Shown: in pieces, positions 23,001-35,000 of the stretch | Numbering within the stretch: position 1 is the stretch's first letter | How the letters are laid out: every line of letters begins with the position of its first letter | Assembly (NCBI GenBank): GCA_009760855.2 | Contig: WPIO01000021.1 | Span: 186,001-250,000, forward strand | DNA: 64,000 nt | Direction of reading: 5' to 3' | Source of the DNA: Cristatella mucedo | Taxonomy: Eukaryota > Bryozoa > Phylactolaemata > Cristatellidae | Position numbers and translations under genes: made by a program | The notes under the pieces: generated by a model | What the model saw: the letters and a program-made list of their open reading frames with translations, nothing else | Told to the model about the DNA's origin: nothing | Databases searched by the model: none

Positions 23001-26000
23001 TAATTATATTATATTTTCTAGATTTGCTATTTCTGTAGAGCCCATTTGCGGACATTAAAAGAAGCTAGCAGCAGATGACAGTGTGGCGTCCAAAGTTGAT
23101 GCAATAGCCCTGCGAGTAATGCTTGCGGCGAAAATTCTGTGGACTGCTTTTATTAAACTCAATTCTCGCTACCACCAAATAAATGTGTTGAGTTGTTTAA
23201 CTATCGGCGTCTAGAGACGTATAGAAAAGAATTATGTTGACGTTGTCACCGAGAATAATCGTAGATATCAATGGGAAGGACCATTTAAGCTGGAAGGGCT
23301 AACATAACATGCAAGATGCTGAATCAGCGGTTGGATTAAGTGGCCAGTGATCTCCTCCCATAAATTTCAATCTCCATTATTTGAGATATATGAGAGTTTA
23401 AAATCAAAAAGACAATTACATTAGAGGTGTTAAAGTATAATTTTCATACCTTCCCATATCCTGAGGTGTAGACTACCTTTTGCACCTGGGACAAAGTTAC
23501 AAAGGGCGCGCCCTTCCTTTGTCAAAAATTTCTTGAAAATAGCTCCGCCACAGAAGAAATGGAAACGACACACGCTAGCAGGCATATTGATTCAAAAAGG
23601 TTCTATTATTTTTGGTAGCGTACAAGGTAGCTATCACAGCTTTAACTTAGGTGAATTTTTTCTGGCCTTGAACGTGGCAAAGTGGTTTATTACAATTTGA
23701 AAGTCAATACTTCTTTTGTTTCTTCCTCTATGTTTAAAAAGGCCGAATCAGACAGCCTATCTTGCCTAATTGATGCTCTCTGATAAGACAGCATTATCTT
23801 CAGCTTGCTAAAGGAACGTTCACAACTGGCAACTTATGCAGCTATGGTGAGGATAACTTGGCAGGCAAATCTTAAATTACGAAATATCTTTATAACTGGC
23901 AATTAAAGACATAAGTTCAAGTGGGGTCTTTGGTGCTGAGTCGTGACGTCTGGCAAGAACCATATTACAGTCACATATTTCGTTGAAAGCTCTGTTTCAT
24001 CGACGTCTGAACAATACAAGACTCAAAGATCTAGACATCGCTGTCTGAGTTTGGTCTGGTCAAGTTTTTTCAAAAGCTTTCTATGTGGTCAAAGTCTTTC
24101 GATGCGGTCAAAGCCTGACGGTAAAAAGAACTCTTTTAATGGGCAATTACTTTTTTATGGTTTTCTACACTTGCTAAACCCATTTGCCAATTCTAGTGGC
24201 TATGGGTAATTTAGGGTGGACATAGGGAAGAGCGAAACACAGATGCAACATGCAGACTGTTTTGAGGGAGAGTAGAATAGCCAGGTTCTGCAAACTTCAT
24301 GCCCGTAGGCAAGTTGCCTCTTGAACCAGGCTCTGCTCATGGCTCGACCACCTTTCCCAACAAATGGACCTTCTTTGTTCTGATGCAGGTTTGATCCTCG
24401 TAGTGCTAGTTCAGTTCGAAGTGGCTGCGGAATGCCGTAGTGTAAAAAAGGTTTTGTCAAACTTCAGGTTGCCAATATAATTCAGGGTCATCACTGGTGA
24501 AATTGCGTAGACTCTTTATCTACTTCTCTTGTGGTAGTGCTTGCACCCCTAATGCACCCCTAACCTCCAAATGTCGACTTTCTTTGTCTTCACAGAGAAA
24601 ATCTTTTCATGAAGCTTTCACCTAAGCGTTTATTTCTCCAGCGTTATCGTGCTATCTGCGTTCACTCTTTTTACTCCTTGTGACAGTCCTCCGCACGACC
24701 TGTCGTCAGGCTGGGTAGCGCGACCGAGCAACAAGTCTGCTGGCTCCAACACCAAAACCTTTATTTCAAGCTACATCGGCCAAGCGCAGTCTGCACACAC
24801 TAGACGGCTGCTGGCGTCGAGGGATCTCGCCCTCCCCTCCCGTTGTCCTCTTTCGGCAACCTTTATATTCCATTCATGCTGTTCCATATTGCGTGCTATA
24901 TCCCATACTTGTTTTTCGCACCGTCCATGTTGTTTTTCGCACTTTTGGGCCATTGTTCGTTCCGAACCCACCCGACAGCTGGCGGCAGTTTGTGGTAGAT
25001 GGATGTCCCACAGATGCCGCCAATGCATGAATTTGGGCAGGACTGTCGAGCCATCTGCCGAGTCATCGTCTGCCCTCCATCACTCGCGAGCTTTCGGCTG
25101 CTTGGGCAGTCTGAGAGCCCTCATAAGGTCTCCGCAGACTGCAAAGTCATGTTCCCTCACATCCCTCTCCTCCTCGTCAGACAACAGACCAGTGGTCTGT
25201 TGTCTCAAATTGGGGCCGGTCTCCAGTGCCCAGTCCTGCTTCGATCCTTTGACGAGTGGCCGACTATGCACGCGGAAAACCGTCAGCGTCCCCGTTGAGC
25301 CTTCCGGCCTTGTGTCGCACAAGGTATCGAAAGGGTTGAAGGGACAGACTCCAGCAAGCAAGCCGAGTATTGCTCTCTTTGAAGCTATCCAGCCAGGTCA
25401 GCGACCTCTGGTCTGTTTCCGCGATGAACGGACGACCTAACAGGTACACTTCAAAAGCTTGCATGCCTTACCATATCGCCAGACATTCCTTCTCGACCGT
25501 GGGGTATCTTTCTTCCCGAGGCAACAACTTCTTACTATAGTGTAGCGCCCGGCTGGCTTTGGCTGAATTTTAGCGCGAACAAGAGCTGTTCGGCGGCGGG
25601 CTAGAGCCCCTTTGTCCTGGAGCAGTGAGCCAGAGAGGAGCGTCAGTGCGGTTAGAGAGGAAGCGCTTAGGAGCAGGCCAGGAAGCTCTGAGACGAGCGT
25701 CGGCGATTCGGCCTTTAGAATTGGTCCGATACTCGCTTTTAGAGGAACGAGTGCCCGACGGCGTCGAGGCGCAGAGCCGGACCAAAGACAAAAGACACGA
25801 GGCAAAAGACCCAGAGCGAGCGTCGCTCGACTCTTAAATACTTGGCTGAGACAATGGGGCAAGAGCTTAGTGGTATTGGGCCCGGACACCTTGGCCCATT
25901 ACGGAAAGGAATGACTACCGTTCCCAGGCCACTGGCAGGGCACCTCCGTCCAGCTTGAATGGCGAATGGGTTCCAGAAGATTCTTTCTTGGAAAGAGGGA

Positions 26001-29000
26001 AGGCGGGGGTTGACAGGCCAGCCAACATCTATCAGCAGCTTCCGCGAGTATCGGACCAATTCTAAAGGCCGAATCGCCGACGCTCGTCTCAGAGCTTCCT
26101 GGCCTGCTCCTAAGCGCTTCCTCTCTAACCGCACTGACGCTCCTCTCTGGCTCACTGCTCCAGGACAAAGGGGCTCTAGCCCGCCGCCGAACAGCTCTTG
26201 TTCGCGCTAAAATTCAGCCAAAGCCAGCCGGGCGCTACAATAGTACGCGACCGGATGGTCGTCTCTTTTATCGTCCAGCTGGCTCAAGACAGCTGCGATC
26301 CCTCTGTCGGATGCATCCGTCTGGAGCAAGAACTCTCTTGAGAAGTCCGGGTTCCTTTGAATGAGGGCTGAACAAAGCTTGTCCTTTAGGGTCTGGATAG
26401 CTGTTTCGCAGGTGTTTGTCCAGCACATCTTCTCTGGGGCCGCTTTCCGGGTTAGGTCGGTGAGTGCCGTGGCTACAGCCGCATACTCGGGTATGAATTT
26501 CCTGTAGTACCCGCTGAGTCCTAAGAAGTCTCGGACGTGAGTTTTCTTTATGGGCCTCGTGAACTCCTAGACGGCTTGCACCGTGTTCTGACCCAACTTT
26601 ACGGATCCACTTCCCACTGTCTGACCGAGATACGAGCAACGAGGCACAGCCATTTGATATTTCCTCGGATTGGCCGTGAGGCCTACTCGAGACAGTCTCC
26701 GTGGTACTGCCTGCAGGCGATCCAAGTGTTCTTTCCAGGTTTTTCGGTGTATAACCAGGTCATCCAAATATGAGCCAGTTAAGGCTTCCTGTCCTTGGAG
26801 GACCTGATTCATTGGTCTCTGGAATGAGGCAGGTGCTCCCTGAAGACCAAAGGGCATCATCAGGAATTGATATAAGTCGGCTCCTGCCGTGGAGGCTGTT
26901 ATGTGCTGGCTATACTCAGCCATCGGGACTTGCCAGTATCCATTTGTGAGGTCCAATGTGGTAATGAATCGGGCCTGTCCCAAGCAATCGATTAGGTCTC
27001 CGATCCGTGGCATCAGGTAGGCATCCACTCTTGAGAGTGCATTCACCTTCCGGTAGCCTATGCAGAGGCGTAGGGTGCCTTCTTTTTTTTGGCACCACCA
27101 CTATGGGTGAACACCAATCGCTGCTCGACCGCTCAATGATCCCCTCCTCAAACATATCCTTTATATCTTGCTGCACCTGTTTCCTGAACGCATGGGGGAT
27201 TCGGTAAGGTTATGACTGTATGGGTCGCGCGTCCCCGATGTCGATGCGACGCTCGACCAAGCTCGTGCTCCCTGGCTGCTTGATAAACACCCCACTGTAG
27301 GTGTGCAGTAGTGCACTGAGCTCCTTGACCTGCTCGTTCGTCAGCTGGTCTCCCATCGTGGGCTCCTCGGAGTTAACTACGGCTCCAGCCTTTTGGCCCT
27401 CGCTCCTTAGCCAGGCTGGTAGCTCCTCTATCTCCTCGCTGGTTTTCTGGGTCCAGCTCGCCGACCCCTGCACTTGATGGATCGCCCGTAGCATGTTGAT
27501 AAATAAATAAGTTCTAGCTGATTAAACAGCCTCTTTATTGTATAGCGACAGAAGAGCCTTTAAGGCTATCACCACCGCTTGCAGTTGCGATAAAGAATCG
27601 CCCACTGCAGGAATCGAACCCACGACTTCGGGGCCGAGGTCGTGAAAGCAACCGCCTTACCTGGTGTGCCATCACGGCTCACCGTGATGTGGAACACCCG
27701 CCGACGCTTTCGGGCGTCGTGCATGTCCACCGCATAATTGACTTCCCCCATTCTCTCAGTAACCTCGTAGGGCCCCTGCCATTGAGCCCACAGTCTATCT
27801 GAGCTGGTCGGCAGAAGAACGAGCACGCGATCCCCGAGATTAAAGTTGCGGCTCCTTTCGTTCCGATCGTAACAGGTCTTCTGACGCCTCCTTGCGTCTT
27901 CAAGATTATGCCTGACTAGTTCACCCATACTTTCCGTTCTCTCTCGAATGGCTAAGACATGAGACATGACATTCTGCCCAGCCTGCCTATAATAATAATA
28001 ATAATATTGCACTTGATAAAGCGCCCTCAGAGAACTTAATCTCTTTCTAGGCGCTTTACATTTGCTGCAAAGTGATACGCAATAGAATAGTAAGTAAAAT
28101 CATGCTTGAAAAACAAACAAAATGAATAACATGGTTAGGGGTTACATGCACTGGGTCAGCATGCAAATGTGGTTAGTGGCAGCATGAACAGTGTCAGCAC
28201 GCATAAGCACATCGAGGACGAATCACAAGGACCCACTAAATGCTGTCCTAAATAGGTATGTTTTTAAGTTTCTTTTAAATGTGGTCAGGTCAGGGAATGT
28301 TCTGATGCAGGTCGGGAGGGAGTTCCAGGCTGTGGGAGCATACGAGCTAAATGCACGGTCTCCAAAGGATTTAAGGTTTGTACGAGGTATTTCTAGACTG
28401 TTGGATTCCGAAAAGCGAGTGGTACGATGCTTTGCCTGATGGGGTAGTATCTCTGAAAGATAGGCTGGAGCCATAGAATGAAGAGACCTAAAAGTGAGCG
28501 ACAAAACCTTGAAGTCAATCCGTTGCTTGACTGGTAACCAGTGCAGGTCGGCGAGAAGTGGAGTAATGTGGCAACTGCGACGCTCACGACAGACAAGCCT
28601 AGCTGCAGAGTTTTGCACCAGCTGCAATCGCCTGATCGCACATGCTGGTAGGCCAGTAAGCAGTGAGTTGCAGAAGTCGAGACGAAATGTCACGAATGCA
28701 TGGACCAACTTGGACGTGGTATCCTTATCTAAACAAGCCCTAATTTTAGCAATGTTATGAAGCTGAAAATAGGCTGATTTGACTGTGGAGCTGATGTGGT
28801 CGTCTAACGAGAGGTCGCTTTGGAATATGACACCTAGATTTCGAGCTGATGCAACTGGAGATATGCTGGCAGAGCCAATTTTGAAAGTCAGCCTTTCCAA
28901 TTTCTGAATAACACTAGGTTTGCCCATAACTAGTAAGTTAGTTTTATCATCGTTTAGTTTTAGAAAATTTGCTGCCATCCATGATCGGATGTCATCAATG

Positions 29001-32000
29001 CATGCAGCAAGTGAGTTGAGAGAATTCGAGGTGCTCGAAGGCTGGGAGGGATCAAAGCAAAGGTACAACTGAGTGTCATCCGCATAGAAGTGAAAGCCTA
29101 GGTCTTTCCCATGCCTCCTTAAGGACATCCAATGGGCCCCGAACGTTTCGGTCATACAGCAGCGCGAACGGCGAGAATCCCGTCGATGCTTGGGGGACCT
29201 CCCTATAGGCAAACAAGACCTACGGGAGTAATCGGTCCAATCACCTCCTTCTTGGTCCTCGGTCTTTCGCAGTATTGTCTTCAACGTCTGGTTGAACCTA
29301 TCAACCAGGCCATCTGTCTGGGGATGGTAGGGACTGGTGCTGAGCTTTGATACGTAGCAGTCTGTATAGCTCCCTCAGCAACTTCCCAGTGAAGTTCGAT
29401 CCTTGATCCGTTAGGATCTCTTTGGGTACTCCTACCCGAGAGAATATTTCAATAGGCTCCTTGGCTATACTGGCCGCATCAATCTTTCGAATTGGTATGG
29501 CTTTCGGAAACCGAGTCGCGTAATCACAGACCACCGGGATGTACTCATTGCCCGATCGGCTCCTGGTGATTGGGCCTACGAGGTCCATGCCAATGCGCCT
29601 GAAAGGCAAATCCATTATTGGTACAACATACACTCGATTTAATCCGAATGCCACATTATTGCAAATTTATAACATCGTTATCAGTGGCTGAACTCATAAA
29701 ACTTGAGACATGTTTCCCTTAGAAACTTCGGTGCCTTCGATCAAACGGGCGAAAGAAAAAGCACAAAACATGCCTGTATTAATAATAATAATAATGCACT
29801 AGATAAAGCACCCTCAGAGAACTCAATCTCTTTCTAGGTGCTTTACATTTGCTGCAAAGGGAAACGCGATTGAATGGTGAGTAATATCGTGCTTGATAAA
29901 CAACATGAATAACATGGTTAGGGGTAACATGCACAGGGTCAGCATGCAATTGTGGTTAGTGGCAGCATGCACAGTGTCAGCACGCATAAGCACATCAAGG
30001 ACGAATAACAGGGACCCACTAAATGCTGTCCTAAATAGGTGTGTTATTAAATTCTTTTTATATGTGGTCAGGTCAGGGGATGTTCTGACGCAGGTCGGGA
30101 GGGAGTTCCAGGCTTTGGGAGGGAGCATGTGAGCTAAATGCACGGTCTCCAAAGGATTTGTGGTTTGTACGAGGTATTGGTAAACTTTTGTATTCCGAAA
30201 AGTGGGTGGTACGGTGCTTGGCCTGATGGGGGAGTAGATCTGAGAGATAGGCTGGAGCCAAAGAAGGAAGTGACTAAAAGTGAGCGACAAAACTTTGAAG
30301 TCAATCCGTTGCTTGACTGTTAGCCAGTGCAGGTCGGTGAGAAGTGGTGTGATGTGGCAACTGCGACGCTCACGACAGACAAGCCTAGCTGCAGAGTTTT
30401 GCACCAGCTGTAATGGCCTGATTGCACATGCCGGTAGCCCAGCAAGCAGAGAGTTACAGAAATCATGTCGGGATGTCACAAATGCATGGACCAACTTAGA
30501 TGTGGTATCCTTATCAAAACAAGCTCGAATTTTAGCAATGTTATGTAGCTGAAAGTAGGCAGATTTGACTGTGGAGCTGATGTGGTCGTCTAACGAGAGG
30601 TCACTTTGGAACATGACACCTAGATTTTAAGCTGATTCAACAGGAGATATACCGGCTGAGCCAATTTATCATCGTTTAATTTTAGAAAATTTGCTACCAT
30701 CCATGTGCGGATGTCATCAATACATGCAGCAAGTGAGTTGAGAGAATTTGAGGTGCTCGAAGGCTGGGAGGGATCAAAGCAAAGGTACAACTGAGTGTCA
30801 TCCGCATAAAAGTGAAAGCCTAGATTGTGCTTGGCAATCACATCAGCAAGAGGGAGAGTATAAATCGTGAAAAGAACTGGGCCTAGCACGGAGCCCTGAG
30901 GTACCCCATATTTCAGAGGTACCTCGGATGATCTTTGTCCATTCACGTCAATACTCTGGAGTCTGCCACTGAGATAGGACCTGAACCACTGCAGAGCAGT
31001 GCCAGTGATGCCCAGGCTAGATGAGAGGCACTCTAGAAGAAATGTGTGATCGATAGTATCAAAAGCTGCCGAAAGATCAAGCAAAACAAGCAGAGACACT
31101 CTACCTATGTCTGCATTCTTAAGTAGGTCGTTGTACACCCTAAGCAATGCTGACTCTGTGGAGTGATTAGCTCTAAAGCCAGACTGGAACTTACTAGCAA
31201 GGTTTGAAGTTTCAATATATGACTTCAGCTGGTCCGCAGTGTTAGGTAGGGTAAAAGTGACTATTGTATGTGCATAATGCAATTTATCGTGGATTAATAG
31301 AAACTTCTACCTAATAGAGCCTCCGTTTAATATTTACTATGTAATTCGCTTTTACAGAACAATTATTTCCCATTACTGGCTATAATCAAATTGTAGTCAG
31401 TAAAGTGCCCAAAGTTAAAGCCTGAAACTCTTTTTCAATTTAGTTTTTCTGCTGAGATCACATGAATTCTTTCAGTAAATAACATTCCTCTTGTTTGCAT
31501 ATTTTTGGTAGATTCGACAATATGTATTCTAGCTTCGACGTTTATTCTTGGAATCCGTGTGTAGATTACAAGGAACTTGACGATGATGGAAACGCCGAAG
31601 GCTGCGGAAAGATTGCCGTAAGCTGCTTTAACACAGTTGCGGCAAGGCTTACTGCTACTTTACGTGCTTGTCCTCAGCGAGCCGTCATGACCATTATTAA
31701 ATATCAAAAAAGGTTCGCACTGACGTTTTTTGAAAGCTTTAAGTTGCACATTTTTACAAGAATCGTGGAGCTCTGCGGGACGTACAGGTGCAACGTGCGC
31801 ACGCGAATTCATCGTGCCGCCGCCCGGAAGAGCCATGCAAGTAGTAATAATAATAATAGTGCACTTCATAAAGCGCCCTCAGAGAACTCAGTCTCTTTCT
31901 AGGCGCTTTACCTTTGCTGCAGAGGGAAGATAATAAAAGTAATCTCTCGTTTATAGCCCCTTAAGAGAACTGGCTTTCTTGGCGTAAGAACCTTGTAACG

Positions 32001-35000
32001 CAGCGGTTCTCAACCTGTGGGTCGTGACCCCTTTGCGGGTCGAAGGGCCCTTTCACAGGAGTCGCCTAAGACCGTCAGAAAATACGCATTTCAACATTTT
32101 GCACACAACAATTTTATGGTTGGGGTCGCAACAACATGCAGAACTGTATTAAAGGGTTGCGCCATTAGGAAGGTTTAGAACGTAGCTGCACCAACAGTCG
32201 GATTCATATTTCGCTGAACAGGCCAATGGGATTTCGTGGCACTACAGTGGAAGGCGTATAAGTCAAGGCAGTCTCGGAAATTGAAAGCGGAAGTGAGCGT
32301 CCTATTGACTCACCCATTTTGACGCCACCCTTGCGGAGAGAGCGCCATTGCATGCTTGCCTAGACATTTGTCGTCGGTCAGATAAATTATAAAATGGAAA
32401 ATACTAGGATCCAGTCATTGCTGCTTTCTCTACTGCGGTCACAGGTCTTAGATCCGAAAACAGCCCCGATTGAGCAGGCCCATCATCTATCACGCTTTGC
32501 TTGGACTCCTCTCAATCCAGGCGCTTTGACTTTTGACCCCAATTGCCAGCCCGTCGCTCCAACGTTCGACTGAGGCGGAGCCAGGGGGTGGCAGCTGCTG
32601 CCACACTTGGCCATGGTAGGTGGGAGCCGAGACTTTAAAACTCATTCTTCTAAAGCTCACGTAATAGCCTATCCGACTGGCTATTTTGACGTCATTTCGG
32701 TCAGTTTCCACTTGCCTCAGGCGCTGGAGGAGCGCCCCCAGACCCACCTCCATGGCGACTCTAAGCTGCTAGCATGGGAAAGTGACCCGCTAAAGTGATG
32801 TCACCTTGCTAACAAAGAGACCTGTTACAGCATTTGAAGCAAGTCTTTAGTTTTAGCATTGGTGGCTGGGACTGGGGCTGAGAGCTGGAGCTGAGGCCAT
32901 TTCCTCCTCCCACGTTGCAGAGGGGCGAGCACCTGGGCCTAACGCCCTACTCCTACGCCCCCTCTAATGACAATGACGAAATTACGTCATAGCTCCACTC
33001 GATGAGCAACAGCTGAGTTCTGTCAAATTAACGCAATAATAATAATAATATAATTCGCTTTTACAGCGCTATAACTCTGCCTCAGGGTTCGAGCCTCCCC
33101 GCCCCTCCCCCACCTATTGAAAGAGCAAAGTCTTCTAATGTGCGTGCACGCTTGGGGTGGCCTCAAAATTCGGCTTTATAATCGTTTAGCTTGAGGAAAT
33201 TTGCCGATATCCAGGATCGAATTTCTGAAATTGCAAGCAGTAAGTATATCAGTCACTGCAGCAGAATTTGATAGTTTAAACGACAAATACGGCTGAATAT
33301 TATCAGCATAAAAGTGATAGCCGACTTCATTCACCCGAATCAATTTTGTGATGGGTTCAGTATTAATAGATGATAGCAAACAATGACAGTGTACGGACCT
33401 TTGTGGGACTCCGTGGGTGACTGATCTGGTGGATGAGACCTGACCCCACACGACATGAATTGAACATGGTAGGACAAGTGTGATTTGAATCAAACCAGTG
33501 CCTTGTTTGTCAGATCAATCGTTGCTCTCAGTCGTATAAGTCGGATATTGTAATCAATATTGTCGAAGTTAGCTGATAGATCTAGCTAGACAAGGCCATT
33601 GGCATTCACGTCATCATTGCTGCATATAATGACTCTGGTTATACGAATGAGAGAGCAGTTTCAGTGGAGCGCTGTCGCTTGAATCCCAACTGAAATTTGT
33701 CTGACAACTCACTCATTCTTATGTTTCAACGCATAGGCACCCAGAGGAAATTCACAATACTCAAGCAAATGCTGTGAGGAACATGTGGATGTTTTGCTTT
33801 TTTTAATTCGTCATGATATGTAGTGAAGTCAGCCGGAAATAATTTCTGGGTGAAGGAACAACTTACTGAAGGAACGGTCTTCAAAGAATTTATCTTAGTT
33901 TGAGACATACGCGAACGACATGGTTCAGAAAAAGATACCTAGCCTGACTGGGAATAAGTTCTGGTCTGTAAAGCCGGAGCAAGAGGATAAAGAAACCCAT
34001 AGTGAATGACAGCACCATGAAGTCGATATGCTGGTTTGTTGAAATAAAGTTTCGGTCTGTTAGAATTAGTGTAATGTGGTCATTAAGACATCCACGACAG
34101 ACTAGCCTGGCTGCAAAGTTTTGCACCAGCTTTTTAGCACCAACCATATCAGCTCCACATTTGAGTCTTCTACTTTCAGCCGCTTACCATCACAAAAATG
34201 TTGGCTTTTTTTGGGTAATTATACCTGATCTACGTTGTTCCACACAATTGTGACATCCCGTCTCGACTTCTAAAACTCGCTATTTGCAGGTCATCCTGAC
34301 TTGTCTACCGTGAACGTCGCAGTCGCCATATTACACCGCTTCTCACCTACCTGCACTAGCTTGCCATCATAGGGCGCATCGACTTTAAATTGTCGTCACT
34401 TTTAATTCCATTAATTCTATTGCTCCATCTTATCTATCCAAACTAGGTAACAATCAGGGTAGGCATTTTAGCACCGGATCTTCTGACTTAAGTCGTTTGG
34501 CTGTGCATCGAACTAACCTCAAATCCTTTGGAGGCCATGCCTGTAGTTAGTATACTCCCAAAGTGTTGAACTTTCTCTCGACTGATGTCAAGTCATACCC
34601 TGACTTAACGACATTTAAAAAGAAGAAAAAACGCGCCTGCTAATAACAGCCATTGTTGGGTCCTAATGAATTTCCTGTGCTATGCTGTGTGTGCTTATGC
34701 GCATTGATGCGCTGCATTTTATCATTAGTCATTTTGACATGCTTCTTATACACCATTTGTAAAGTGCCTAGAAAGAGAATGAGTTCTCTGAGGTAATATA
34801 AATGTGTTATTATTTTTATTATTATTCTTATTATTGAACCATGTTCTGAAGAGTCTCTTGATCTATCTGTGGTTTATGTTTCTGTGCTTAAAATGATTAT
34901 GACGAGAATAAAAACTTCTACAGCACCCTCGTAAAAAATAAATGTCCCTCTAGAAACTTGAAATATGCTTGAATTGATTCAGATCAACTTATTAGTACTG

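Larger units (their letters stand above)
24640..29700 (-). mobile_element. decayed Ty3/gypsy-class LTR retrotransposon with IN before RT (Gmr1-like order)
   Basis: Reading the minus strand from high to low coordinates: integrase core (29654-29110), integrase C-terminal domain (28000-27690), RT (27494-26560), RNase H (26440-25264), then a non-coding 3' region that includes an AATAAA (minus) near 24760, perhaps in an LTR. Integrase preceding RT is the order of Gmr1-like elements, the reverse of ordinary gypsy. Frameshifts occur at several places and three later insertions interrupt it (LINE 28.0-29.1, SINE 27.5-27.69, foldback 25.54-26.24 kb). No gag is seen, and the 5' end is lost before the next LINE at 29.78 kb. 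Confidence 0.8.
17008..31511 (+). other. intron 1 of MRH gene, 14.5 kb
   Basis: GTATGG...GGTAG. It separates the signal-peptide exon from the rest and holds most of the window's transposons: LINE relics, a hAT relic, a Ty3/gypsy relic with nested insertions, and the longest LINE copy. 21.0-22.0 and 22.9-23.4 kb show nothing I recognise. Confidence 0.75.

Noticed and set aside
24649-25440. 263-codon plus-strand open frame
   Set aside because: It is antisense to the 3' part of the gypsy-class element and has no recognisable domain; a shadow of GC-rich retrotransposon sequence.
25612-26210. Identical proteins encoded on both strands
   Set aside because: They arise from the two arms of the foldback element and are not genes.
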